Source: Acidobacteriota bacterium
GTDB taxonomy: Bacteria; Acidobacteriota; Vicinamibacteria; Fen-336
Length of the DNA: 35,616 nt
Direction: 5' to 3'
Assembly (NCBI GenBank): GCA_022340585.1
Contig: JAJDNS010000181.1
Span: 1 to 35,616 of the forward strand
Shown: positions 16,494 to 23,534 of the stretch, in pieces
Layout: the number at the start of each line of letters is the position of its first letter
Numbering within the stretch: position 1 is the stretch's first letter
Notes under the pieces: generated by a model
Seen by the model: the letters and a program-made list of their open reading frames with translations, nothing else
The model's database searches: none
What the model was told of the DNA's origin: nothing
Program-made: the position numbers and the translations under genes

Positions 16494-16499
16494 TATCAT
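16494..16499 (+). promoter_or_regulatory. -10-like box (GC-TATCAT) before the membrane glycosyltransferase-like gene
   Basis: TATCAT lies 7 nt before the GTG at 16507, with no Shine-Dalgarno between them. Transcription would start on the start codon. Confidence 0.4.
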
Positions 16500-16506
16500 A
16501 CGTCCG

Positions 16507-17982
16507 GTGCGAAGGCTGCCCCGTGACCTCCTGCTGCCGGCGGTGACCGGTCTTCTCCTGGTGGCGGCGGCGCTCGTCCTCCCCCCCCGGCCCCACGGTG
16601 ACGCCGGTGAGTACCTGCTCGTACTGGAGTCGTTCTACCGGCACGGCTCCCCGGAGCTCCAGCCCCGGGACGTGGCCGCGCTCCGCCAGGTGCTCCAGGG
16701 CGCCGGACGCTCGCTGGACGAGAGCCGGGTCCTGCCCCACTTCCACCCCGGGCGCGACGGACGGCTGTACTGCTACCACTTCTGGGGCTACTCGCTGGCC
16801 GGGGTGCCGGCGCGGCACCTCGTGGCGGCCCTGGGGCTCGACCCTCTCCGGGCCCTGCCGCTCACCAATGCCGTGCTGTTTGCCCTCGCGCTGGTGGCGG
16901 TGGGATTTCTGCCCTGGCCCCCGGGCCGGCGCCTCGCCCTCGGAGGGCTTCTCCTTTTCTCTCCGGCCCTGGCTTTCCTGCTCTGGCCCCACCCGGAGGT
17001 CTTCTCCTTCGCGCTGGTCGCCGTGGCCCTCTGTCTCACCCTCTCCGGGCGCCGGACGCTGGCCGTGCTGGCGGCCGCCCTGGGCTCCGTCCAGAACCCG
17101 CCTCTCGTCCTGCTGGTGGGGCTACTGTGGCTCCTGGCCATCGGCGCCGAGCGGGAGAGGGCCGGCGGGAAGAGGGTGCGGCGCTGGGCCCGGGCCCTCG
17201 CGGGGCCCAGCCTCGCCGCGGCGCCCGCGTTCCTGCCGGCGGCGTTCTTCCGGTGGCAGTTCGGGGTGTTCAACCTCTCCGTCCGCCCCAACGAGGCTCT
17301 CGCCAGCCTCTCCTTCCGGCGCGGCCTCGATCTCGTCTTCGACCTCAACCTGGGGGTCCTCCCCCATGCCCCGGTGACGCTGGGCCTGGCCGTGGTCGGG
17401 GCTGTCGTGGCCCTCGCTGGCCGTCGGGTGCTGCCGGCGGTGCTGGTGCTCGGCCTGCTGCCCCTCCTCATGTACGCGTGCACCGCCAACAGCAACTGGA
17501 ACAACGACACCGCCGGCCCGAGCCGGTACGTGGTGTGGCTGTTCCCGCTCCTGGCCTTCGTGGCGGCGGCGGAGACGGGGGGGCCGGCCTCCCGCCGCCC
17601 GGGGCGTCGCGCGGCGTGGGCCCTGGGGCTCGCCGTGGTGACCCAGGCGGCGGCGGTGCTGGTGCGCGGGGGGCCCCTCGCCCCCTCGGACTTTCTCGAG
17701 CACTCGCCCGCCGCGCGGTTCGTCCTCAACCGCTGGCCGGCCCGGTACAACCCCGAGCCCCTGGTGTTCGTGGAGCGGACGCTGGGCCACGAAGGCCCCT
17801 TCCAGGGACCGGTGATCTATCGCGACGACGCCGGGCGGTGCCGAAAGGCCTGGCTGCAGTGGCGCCACGGCCCGGCCCTCCTCGCGGCCTGCGGCCCGCC
17901 CCCGGGCGAGATGGCCTCTCGCCTCGAGGAGAACGCCCGCCGCCGCGACCGCAAACGCCAGTGGACCTACATCAACTACTGA
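16507..17982 (+). CDS. Multi-pass membrane protein, GT-C glycosyltransferase-like
   Basis: 491 residues from GTG 16507. About ten hydrophobic segments follow a short basic N-terminus (VRRLPRDLLLPAVTGLLLVAA). The first extracytoplasmic loop has an acidic motif (HGDAGEYLLVLES), as in GT-C fold transferases that use polyprenyl-phosphate sugars (ArnT/PMT-like). A periplasmic loop with HPGRDGRLYCYHFWGYSL and a C-terminal soluble part with two or three Cys follow. The fold assignment is by topology and this acidic loop only; a plain integral membrane protein is possible. The frame is open upstream to 16318, but that covers the repeat and the M20 gene. The stop TGA ends exactly where the MITE-like element begins. 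Confidence 0.6.
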   Translation: MRRLPRDLLLPAVTGLLLVAAALVLPPRPHGDAGEYLLVLESFYRHGSPELQPRDVAALRQVLQGAGRSLDESRVLPHFHPGRDGRLYCYHFWGYSLAGVPARHLVAALGLDPLRALPLTNAVLFALALVAVGFLPWPPGRRLALGGLLLFSPALAFLLWPHPEVFSFALVAVALCLTLSGRRTLAVLAAALGSVQNPPLVLLVGLLWLLAIGAERERAGGKRVRRWARALAGPSLAAAPAFLPAAFFRWQFGVFNLSVRPNEALASLSFRRGLDLVFDLNLGVLPHAPVTLGLAVVGAVVALAGRRVLPAVLVLGLLPLLMYACTANSNWNNDTAGPSRYVVWLFPLLAFVAAAETGGPASRRPGRRAAWALGLAVVTQAAAVLVRGGPLAPSDFLEHSPAARFVLNRWPARYNPEPLVFVERTLGHEGPFQGPVIYRDDAGRCRKAWLQWRHGPALLAACGPPPGEMASRLEENARRRDRKRQWTYINY

Positions 17983-18066
17983 GGGGTCAGGTCCCATTTG
18001 TAGCATCCGACCTCGGAAAGGACCTCCCAGAGGACACGATGCTACATTCGAGACCTGACCCCTTTT
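17982..18066. mobile_element. MITE/REP-like 85 bp inverted repeat (GGGGTCAGGT ends)
   Basis: The left arm AGGGGTCAGGT...GTAGCATC (17982-18007) is inverted at 18038-18063 (GATGCTAC...ACCTGACCCCT). About 22 of 26 positions match; only the 7-base middle of each arm differs. The centre is about 30 bp with a further weak CCTC/GAGG pair. No transposase is inside. GGGGTCAGGT termini resemble, from memory, repeats mobilised by IS200/REP-associated tyrosine transposases. It fills the whole gap between two convergent genes. Confidence 0.75.
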
Positions 18067-18811
18067 CGTCGCGCCAGTGGCCGGGGGGGAGGGGGCCGAG
18101 GGCGAAGGGGCCGATGCGGAGGCGGATGAGCTCCTGGACGGGGTGGCGGAGGATCGCGCACATGCGGCGGATCTGGCGCTTGCGGCCTTCGGTGAGGACG
18201 ATCTCGAGCCAGGCGCCCTCGGCCGGGGGGCCGGAGGCCTCGAGAAGTCGGACGGTGGCGGGACGGGTGACCACGCCGCGACCGAGGTTCACGCCACCGG
18301 CGAGCATCTGGAGGGTTTCAGGGTCCGGCCGGCCGCGGACCCGGGCGTGGTAGGTCCGGGGCGCGTGCCGCTCGGGATCGGTGAGGCGGTGGGCGAAGGC
18401 GGTGTCGTTGGTGAAGAGGAGAAGCCCGGAGGTGTCGCGGTCGAGACGGCCCACCGGGAAGACCCAGCGATCGAGGTCGCGGAGACAGTCGTACACGGTG
18501 GGGCGGCCCGCGGGATCGACGCGGGTGGTGAGGAGGCCCACGGGTTTGTGAAGTGCGATGACCACCCGCTCGAGCCCGACGACCCGGAGACCGTCGACGA
18601 GGACGACGTCGCGGGCGGGGTCCACCGGCGGGCGCGGCGAGCGAGCCACCCGGCCGTTGACCGTGACCCGGCCGGCGGCGATCCAGCGCTCGGCCTCGCG
18701 GCGCGAGCACACTCCGAGCTTCGAGAGGGTGCGGCCGAGGGACCGCCGACCCGCCGGACTCAGCTCGCTTCGAGCCGGTTGCCCAGGGCGAACGTCATCT
18801 GGCCTTCGCAC
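17987..18811 (-). CDS. RsuA/RluB-family rRNA pseudouridine synthase with element-derived C-terminus
   Basis: 274 residues. An N-terminal S4 RNA-binding domain (RTLSKLGVCSRREAERWIAAGRVTVNGRVA) is followed by the catalytic domain with VGRLDRDTSGLLLFTND (catalytic Asp in RLD), KTYHARVRG-like TYHARVRGRPD, and EGRKRQIRRMCAILRHPV. It isomerises a uridine in rRNA; sequence alone does not separate RluB (23S) from RsuA (16S). The start is uncertain. GTG 18811 overlaps the FabZ-like gene by 52 bp, and translation could instead begin near 18760. The last 25 codons (KGSGLECSIVSSG...) are encoded by the MITE-like element, so the original C-terminus was about GHWRDE. Catalytic parts are intact. Confidence 0.88.
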   Translation of the reverse strand: MRRPDDVRPGQPARSELSPAGRRSLGRTLSKLGVCSRREAERWIAAGRVTVNGRVARSPRPPVDPARDVVLVDGLRVVGLERVVIALHKPVGLLTTRVDPAGRPTVYDCLRDLDRWVFPVGRLDRDTSGLLLFTNDTAFAHRLTDPERHAPRTYHARVRGRPDPETLQMLAGGVNLGRGVVTRPATVRLLEASGPPAEGAWLEIVLTEGRKRQIRRMCAILRHPVQELIRLRIGPFALGPLPPGHWRDEKGSGLECSIVSSGRSFPRSDATNGT

Positions 18812-19224
18812 ACGACCTTCCCGTCCACGAGGGCCTGGCCCCTGAGGGTGCCCATCTTGCTGCGCAGGCGCACGACGTCGCCCTCGAGGCGCAGCTGGTC
18901 ACCGGCGACCACCGGGCGCCGATAGCGGACGCGGTCGATCCCCATGAAGTAGACGAGCCGGGAGCGGTTCTCGGGCTTGGACAGGATCAGGATCGCCCCG
19001 GCCTGGGCCATGGCCTCGGTGAGGATCGAGGCCGGGAGGGTGGGGACGCCGCCGGGCCCGGCGATGAAGTAGCGCTCGTTGGAGGTGATGTTCTTCACCG
19101 CCACCACGCGCTTGTCCTCTTCGAGCTCGAGGACCCGGTCCACGAGGAGGAAGGGATAGCGGTGGGGCAGTATGGCCTTGATGGCCTCGAGCTCGAGAGG
19201 CAGCTCCAACCCGGTCTCGCCCAT
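18760..19224 (-). CDS. FabZ-like hot-dog protein lacking the catalytic histidine
   Basis: 154 residues, normal FabZ length. N-terminal ILPHRYPFLLVDRVLELEED, the later EAMAQAGAILIL and the C-terminal GIDRVRYRRPVVAGDQL are clear FabZ marks. FabZ normally removes water from 3-hydroxyacyl-ACP using a His in a GHFPxxPxxPG segment and a Glu in ExxAQ. Here the Glu is present (Glu70), but the His segment reads ERYFIAGPGGVPTLPAS, with no His. Direct dehydratase activity is therefore doubtful, or uses another residue. Start ATG 19224 is the first one after the palindrome at 19232. It overlaps the pseudouridine synthase gene. Confidence 0.82.
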   Translation of the reverse strand: MGETGLELPLELEAIKAILPHRYPFLLVDRVLELEEDKRVVAVKNITSNERYFIAGPGGVPTLPASILTEAMAQAGAILILSKPENRSRLVYFMGIDRVRYRRPVVAGDQLRLEGDVVRLRSKMGTLRGQALVDGKVVCEGQMTFALGNRLEAS

Positions 19225-19231
19225 GGAACGC

Positions 19232-19245
19232 CCAGTGTACACTGG
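19232..19245. promoter_or_regulatory. Perfect 14 bp palindrome CCAGTGTACACTGG, candidate operator
   Basis: It lies 7 bp upstream of the FabZ-like start in the divergent region shared with the PP2C phosphatase gene. Its symmetry suits a homodimeric repressor such as a TetR-type fatty-acid regulator, but no regulator gene is nearby. Confidence 0.45.
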
Positions 19246-19254
19246 CGACCCGTC

Positions 19255-19335
19255 GGGGACCGATACCGGCCTGCGGCCGGGTGCCCTGGCCGGGGACACG
19301 CCGCCCCCTGGTGGCGACCGTGTCCCCGGCAGGCG
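19255..19335 (+). repeat. Dispersed two-hairpin repeat, copy C
   Basis: Small hairpin CCGGCC-tgc-GGCCGG, then the strongest long stem of the family: GCCGGGGACACG (19289-19300) with CGTGTCCCCGGC (19319-19330), a perfect 12 bp. It lies just upstream of the -10 box of the phosphatase gene. Confidence 0.85.
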
Positions 19336-19340
19336 CGTGC

Positions 19341-19346
19341 TAGGAT
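19341..19346 (+). promoter_or_regulatory. Extended -10-like box (TGC-TAGGAT) before the PP2C phosphatase gene
   Basis: TGCTAGGAT ends 5 nt before the GTG at 19352, so transcription would begin on the start codon: a leaderless arrangement. Repeat copy C lies immediately upstream, where a -35 box would be. Confidence 0.45.
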
Positions 19347-19351
19347 GCGGG

Positions 19352-21103
19352 GTGCCTGACGTGTCCCCTCCGAAAGCAGACCTGGCCCTTCCTGGAGAGC
19401 TCCTGGCCGAGCTGCTGTCCCTCGTCGGGGAGATCAACGCCGTCCTCGATCCCGACGAGCTCTTCCCCACCATCGCCCGGTGCGTGGGCCGCCTCGTCGA
19501 CTACCAGATCCTCGAGATCCTCCTCCCCGACGAGGAAGACGTCCTCGTCCCGGCCTACGTGGACGGCTATGACATGGAGACGGCGGTGCGGGGTCGCCCG
19601 AAGGTCGGGGAGGGGATCTCCGGCGCGGCGGCGGTCTCCCGCGAGCCGGTGTTCGTGCCGGACGTGTCCCAGGACCCGCGCTACGTGCCGGTGTTCCCGG
19701 GGGTGGTGGCGGAGCTGGCCATTCCCCTGGTCCACCAGGACCACCTGGTGGGGGTGCTGAACATCGAGGGCCCGGACGCCGAGGCCTTCAACCCGGGCGC
19801 CCGGACCGCGCTCCGGATCCTCGCCGGACACCTCGCGGTGGCCATCGACAACGCCACCCTGTACCGCGAGGCCCGGTGGTACGCGGGCCTGCTGGCGACG
19901 CTGTACGAGATCGGCAAGGAGGCCGCCTCCATCCTCGACCTCGACGAGCTCCTGCGCCGCGTGGCCGAGCTCGTGAAGAGGGTGATCGACTACGAGATGT
20001 TCGGGATCCTTCTCCTGGACGAGGACGAGCAGGAGCTGGTGCTGCGACAGGCCGTGAACTTCGGCCCCGGGAAGGAGAAGAGTCGCCTCCCGGTGAGCGA
20101 GGGGCTGTGCGGTGCCGCGGTGCGGAGCAAGGAGCCGGTGCTGGTGGGCGACGTGAGGACCGACCCGCGCTACGTCAGCCTGGTGAAGGAGACGCGGTCG
20201 GAGCTGGCCATCCCCCTCGTGCACAAGGACAAGGTGGTGGGGGTCTTCGATCTCGAGTCGCCCGAGCTGGACCGGTTCACCGAACGCCACGTGAAGGTGC
20301 TGATGCCCCTGGCCAGCCAGGTCGCCGGGGCCATCGCGAACGCCGAGCTGTACGAGCGGGTCCGCCACAACGAGCTGCGCCTGGGCCGCGAGCTGCGGAT
20401 CGCCCAGGACGTCCAGCGGGCGCTCTTCCCGGAGACCTCGCCGGCGGGGCCCGGCTGGGAGGCCTCGGCCCACTTCCGCCCCGCTCGCGAGCTGGGGGGC
20501 GATCTGTACGATTTCTACGAAATGGAAGAGGGACGCCTGGGCGTGGCCACCGGGGACGTGTCCGGCAAGGGGGCGCCCGCCGCCCTCTACGCCGCCTTCG
20601 CCTCGGGCACGGTGCGGCGCCGGGCCCGCGAGGGCAAAGGGCCGGCTGACCTGCTGGGGCGGGTGAACGGAACCTTGCGGCACCGTGGGATCGAGGGTCT
20701 CTACTGCACCCTGGCCTACGCGCTGTTCGACTTCGCCGGCCGTTCGGTCCGAGTGGCGAACTCGGGGCTCCCGTACCCCTTGCACTACCGCGCGGGGCGC
20801 GGACGGGCGGAGCCGCTGACGGTCTCCGGCCTGCCCCTGGGCACGTTCGACAACGTCGAATACGACGAGCTCTCGGTCGAGCTCGCCCCCGGCGACGGCT
20901 TCCTGTTCTTCAGTGACGGGATCACCGAGGCCCTGCGCGGACACGAGGAGTACGGGGTGAAGCGGCTCCGGCGGGGCCTCGAGACCCACGGGGCGCTGTC
21001 GGCTCGGGCGTTGGGGGAGGCGTTGATGGCCGACCTCGAACGCTTTGTCGGGAGCCGAGCCTTGACCGACGACGCCACCCTCGTCGTCGTCAAGGTCCTT
21101 TGA
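19352..21103 (+). CDS. GAF-GAF-PP2C (SpoIIE/RsbU-type) serine phosphatase
   Basis: 583 residues from GTG 19352. GAF domain 1 spans about 20-172, GAF domain 2 about 190-335, then a short coiled segment (336-360) and a PP2C SpoIIE domain (365-583). Metal-binding aspartates are visible in GGDLYDF (Asp384), TGDVSGKG (Asp402), FFSDGITEA (Asp522) and LTDDATLVVV (573/574). Such proteins dephosphorylate an anti-sigma-factor antagonist after sensing a small ligand or redox state through GAF. No STAS or HPK partner gene is adjacent; the ECF sigma pair 2 kb downstream uses another mechanism. No membrane segment, so cytoplasmic. The start is preceded by a -10 box and no Shine-Dalgarno. Confidence 0.92.
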   Translation: MPDVSPPKADLALPGELLAELLSLVGEINAVLDPDELFPTIARCVGRLVDYQILEILLPDEEDVLVPAYVDGYDMETAVRGRPKVGEGISGAAAVSREPVFVPDVSQDPRYVPVFPGVVAELAIPLVHQDHLVGVLNIEGPDAEAFNPGARTALRILAGHLAVAIDNATLYREARWYAGLLATLYEIGKEAASILDLDELLRRVAELVKRVIDYEMFGILLLDEDEQELVLRQAVNFGPGKEKSRLPVSEGLCGAAVRSKEPVLVGDVRTDPRYVSLVKETRSELAIPLVHKDKVVGVFDLESPELDRFTERHVKVLMPLASQVAGAIANAELYERVRHNELRLGRELRIAQDVQRALFPETSPAGPGWEASAHFRPARELGGDLYDFYEMEEGRLGVATGDVSGKGAPAALYAAFASGTVRRRAREGKGPADLLGRVNGTLRHRGIEGLYCTLAYALFDFAGRSVRVANSGLPYPLHYRAGRGRAEPLTVSGLPLGTFDNVEYDELSVELAPGDGFLFFSDGITEALRGHEEYGVKRLRRGLETHGALSARALGEALMADLERFVGSRALTDDATLVVVKVL

Positions 21104-21130
21104 ATCAATGCCTTGGCCGTCTTGGCGAGG

Positions 21131-21146
21131 TGTGATGGAGGTCACA
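21131..21146. promoter_or_regulatory. Perfect CRP-like site TGTGA-N6-TCACA
   Basis: TGTGA at 21131-21135 and TCACA at 21142-21146, separated by six bases, equal the core consensus of CRP-family regulators. A possible -10 (TACTTA, 21171-21176) would put the site centre near -42 to -45, a class II position. The target is the VWFA gene. Confidence 0.5.
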
Positions 21147-21220
21147 ACGGCACCGGTTCTGGCGAGCCGATACTTAACTGTTTTGGAGGGGAAGCGGGGA
21201 TCGATCTGCTGAGAACGACC

Positions 21221-22123
21221 ATGTGCACTGTCGCGCTGGCCGCCCTGCCGGCCGGCGTTCCGGGGCAGGTGTTGTCCTTCCCCGCTCGCGGCGATCTGGT
21301 GGTGTTCTCCGCCACCGCGGTGGACGGCAAAGGCCGACCCGTCACCAACTTACAGCGCCAGGACTTCCGAATCTTCGAGGAAGGCCGTCCCCAGCCGATC
21401 TCCCGCTTCCACGGGGGCGAGGACCTTCCCGCGCGGGTCCTGCTCCTCGTGGACGGAAGCGGCAGCATGAACGAGGAGCTCAAGATGACCAGCGTCCGTT
21501 TCGCCGCGGAGCGGGTGCTGGACGCCCTCAGCGAAGAGGACGAGGTGGCCCTGGCTGGCTTCGACAGCCGCTACTGGGGGGTCGTCGCCTTCACCCGGGA
21601 CCGGGACGCTATCCGGGCGGGACTGGCCTCGGTGGAGCCGTTTGGCTCGACCGCGCTGCACGACGCCCTGGACAAGGCCGCCCGCGACATCGCCACCCAC
21701 GGCGCGGGACGCCGGGCGGTGGTGGTGATCTCGGATGGAGTGGACACCGCCAGCGAGAGGACGCCCGATGAAGTCCTCGCGCGCTCCCGGGCTCTCGATG
21801 TCCCGATCTACGCCATCACCGCGGTCTCGCCCCTGGACGACCCGGAGTCCGACCTGTACGTGGGTCGGAAGCGGAAGAGCGCGGCCCTGGCCGGCAGCGA
21901 GGCCCTCGAGCGCTACGCCACGCTGTCCGGGGGCGCCGCCTTCCGCATCAGCACCTACGCCGCGCTCCGGGAGGCCGCCGAGCGCATCTCCGTCGAGCTC
22001 AAGCACCAGTACCGGCTAGGCTACGATCCCCCCGCGGGTCCGGCCCGGTTCCGCCGTGTGGAGGTGCGCACGACCCGCAAGGGGGTCACGGTGCGCACCC
22101 GCAGCGGCTACGTTCCCGAATAA
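21221..22123 (+). CDS. VWFA-related (Acidobacterial type) secreted protein
   Basis: 300 residues from ATG 21221. The order matches the VWFA-related Acidobacterial domain family. A beta N-domain (LVVFSATAVDGKGRPVTNLQRQDFRIFEEGRPQPI) leads to the von Willebrand A domain with a MIDAS motif (LLLVDGSGSMNEEL, then GSTALHDAL and VVISDGVDTASE), and a C-terminal strand part ends YRLGYDPP...TVRTRSGYVPE. The N-terminus (MCTVALAALPAGVPGQ) is a short signal-like sequence. The start is uncertain: GGAGGGG at 21185-21191 is too far from this ATG, and would better serve a CTG at 21206 or 21209. Metal-dependent binding outside the cytoplasm is inferred; the exact role of the family is unknown. Confidence 0.85.
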   Translation: MCTVALAALPAGVPGQVLSFPARGDLVVFSATAVDGKGRPVTNLQRQDFRIFEEGRPQPISRFHGGEDLPARVLLLVDGSGSMNEELKMTSVRFAAERVLDALSEEDEVALAGFDSRYWGVVAFTRDRDAIRAGLASVEPFGSTALHDALDKAARDIATHGAGRRAVVVISDGVDTASERTPDEVLARSRALDVPIYAITAVSPLDDPESDLYVGRKRKSAALAGSEALERYATLSGGAAFRISTYAALREAAERISVELKHQYRLGYDPPAGPARFRRVEVRTTRKGVTVRTRSGYVPE

Positions 22124-22171
22124 CGTCGTCCCCTACCGGCCGCGCGACGCGAATGCGGCCGCACAACGACG
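22124..22171. other. Nested inverted repeat between the VWFA and OmpA-type genes
   Basis: CGTCGT (22124-22129) pairs with ACGACG (22166-22171), and inside it CGGCCGC (22137-22143) pairs with GCGGCCG (22155-22161). No T-run follows, so it is at best a partial terminator or mRNA-end stabiliser. It stands 21 bp before the next start codon. Confidence 0.5.
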
Positions 22172-22192
22172 GCCCAACGAGGAGGTAGATCC

Positions 22193-22822
22193 GTGAGACT
22201 CATGATCGTGCCGCTGCTGGCGGCGGGAGTGGCCCTCGCCGGCTGCGCCAAGAAGTCCTACGTGAACCGCGAGGTCGGTGAGGTCAACCAGAAGGTGGAG
22301 GCGGTGTCCGCCGAGGTCGAGAAGACCCAGGAGCGTGTCCGGCAGAACGAGGTCGAGATCGCCCGGGTGAACGACGAGTCCCAGAGCGGGATCGCCGAGG
22401 CCAAGGGATCGGCGGCGGCGGCCATGGACAAGGCCACGGCCGCGGAGAAGGTGGCCAAGGGCAAGCTCGTCTACACCCTCACGGTGTCAAACGACAAGGT
22501 GCAGTTCCCCTTCAACAAGGCCGAGCTCAGCGACGAGGCCAAGGCGCTCATCGACGACGAGATCGGGCCCTTCGTCCAGGAGAACGCCGGCGTGTGGTTC
22601 GAGATCGAGGGGCACACGGACTCGACCGGAGACGCCGCCTACAACATGCTCCTCGGCGAGGAGCGGGCGATGGCCGTCCGCGACTACCTGGCCAAGGCCC
22701 ACGGCATCGCCCTCAGCCGCCTCGAGGTGATCTCCTACGGCGAAGAGGAGCCGGCGGCCGACAACTCGACCCGAGACGGGCGGGCCCAGAACCGCCGGGT
22801 CGTGATCCGCGTCCTCGAGTAG
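22193..22822 (+). CDS. OmpA-family lipoprotein with Lpp-like coiled coil
   Basis: 209 residues. GTG start with GAGGAGG (22179-22185) seven bases upstream. The signal peptide and lipobox are MRLMIVPLLAAGVALAGC (Cys18). A coiled coil of about 60 residues (EVGEVNQKVEAVSAEVEKTQERVRQNEVEIARVNDE) is followed by an Ala-rich stretch and an OmpA-like peptidoglycan-binding domain (about 90-209). That domain carries VQFPFNKAELS, IEGHTDSTGDAAYNMLLGEERAMAVRDYL and GRAQNRRVVIRV. The Asp and Arg that hold diaminopimelate (TD and NRR) are present. It anchors the outer membrane to peptidoglycan, like Pal, and supports a diderm cell. Confidence 0.93.
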   Translation: MRLMIVPLLAAGVALAGCAKKSYVNREVGEVNQKVEAVSAEVEKTQERVRQNEVEIARVNDESQSGIAEAKGSAAAAMDKATAAEKVAKGKLVYTLTVSNDKVQFPFNKAELSDEAKALIDDEIGPFVQENAGVWFEIEGHTDSTGDAAYNMLLGEERAMAVRDYLAKAHGIALSRLEVISYGEEEPAADNSTRDGRAQNRRVVIRVLE

Positions 22823-22897
22823 ACGGTCGCCCTGACCACCCCGGGGTCGCCACCACGGCCCCGGGGTCGAGGGGGAATGCGAGCGGCCACCTCGCCG

Positions 22898-22903
22898 TAT
22901 CAT
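22898..22903 (+). promoter_or_regulatory. -10-like box (TATCAT) upstream of the ECF sigma gene
   Basis: TATCAT about 43 nt before the ATG at 22947. GGGAGG follows at 22907-22912, but serves no in-frame start. Weak call. Confidence 0.3.
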
Positions 22904-22946
22904 TACGGGAGGTGATGGGCCCTTCCAACGCGTGCCGAGCCGCACG

Positions 22947-23534
22947 ATGAGCTCCGAAGTCCGGGACGAGACCTTTCTCCTGGCCCGGGCCCGGGAGGGC
23001 GACCTGCCGGCGTTCGAGGAGATCGTGCGGCGCTACCAGCGCCGCGTGTACGGAGTGGCCCTCAGAATCGTGCGTTCCCACGCCGTCGCCGACGACGTCG
23101 CCCAGGAGGCCTTCCTCAGGGCCTGGCAGTCCCTCGACCGCTTCGAGCTGGGCCGCCCCTTCGGGCCCTGGGTCTGCCGCATCGCGGCCAACCAGGCGGT
23201 GAACCACGTCCGCTCGCCGCGGTCGCGGGAAGACCCGCTGCCCGACGGTCACGGGGAGACCCGGGCCACGGACGCAAGCCCCCTCGACGCCGTTCTCGAC
23301 ACCGAAGCGCAGCAGGTCCTGAACGACGCGCTCGAGAGCCTCCCCGCCGAGCAGCGAGCGGTCTTCGTTCTCCGGGCGGTGGAGGAGATGTCGTACGCGG
23401 AGATCGCGGAGACGCTCGAGCTGAGCCCGGGCACGGTGATGAGCCGGCTCTTCCGGGCTCGGGAGAAGCTGGCTCGGGCGGTGGCCCCCTACCTGGGCCC
23501 GGCCGCGAACCGCCGGGCCGGGGAGCGGAGATGA
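22947..23534 (+). CDS. ECF RNA polymerase sigma factor (sigma-E/RpoE-like)
   Basis: 195 residues from ATG 22947; GTG 22932 would add five residues. Region 2 (RAREGDLPAFEEIVRRYQRRVYGVALRIVRSHAVADDVAQEAFLRAWQSLDRFE) includes the DDVAQEAFLRAW core-binding and -10 recognition helix. A short linker leads to region 4 (LNDALESLPAEQRAVFVLRAVEEMSYAEIAETLELSPGTVMSRLFRAREKLARAV), the helix-turn-helix for the -35 box. No region 3 exists, typical of ECF factors. Stop TGA overlaps the anti-sigma start by 4 bp (ATGA), so both are made together in fixed ratio. Confidence 0.94.
   Translation: MSSEVRDETFLLARAREGDLPAFEEIVRRYQRRVYGVALRIVRSHAVADDVAQEAFLRAWQSLDRFELGRPFGPWVCRIAANQAVNHVRSPRSREDPLPDGHGETRATDASPLDAVLDTEAQQVLNDALESLPAEQRAVFVLRAVEEMSYAEIAETLELSPGTVMSRLFRAREKLARAVAPYLGPAANRRAGERR

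Noticed and set aside
13210..16992. Minus-strand open frame of about 1260 codons
   Set aside because: It runs antisense to the ABC exporter and across the M20 gene and the membrane protein in another frame. Composition is His/Arg/Gly/Pro rich with no domain, as expected for a GC-rich shadow frame.
17982..18066. Plain bidirectional transcription terminator
   Set aside because: The arms are 26 bp with GGGGTCAGGT ends and are interrupted by a 30 bp centre; the shape and ends fit a mobile element better. It may still stop transcription as a side effect.
21113..21220. TTG start at 21113 for the VWFA gene
   Set aside because: The extra residues contain no signal peptide and span the CRP-like site and the likely promoter.
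22834..22874. Two CCCCGGGGTCG direct repeats after the OmpA-type gene as a terminator
   Set aside because: The palindromic octamers could pair, but no T-run follows and such strings are common at this GC content.
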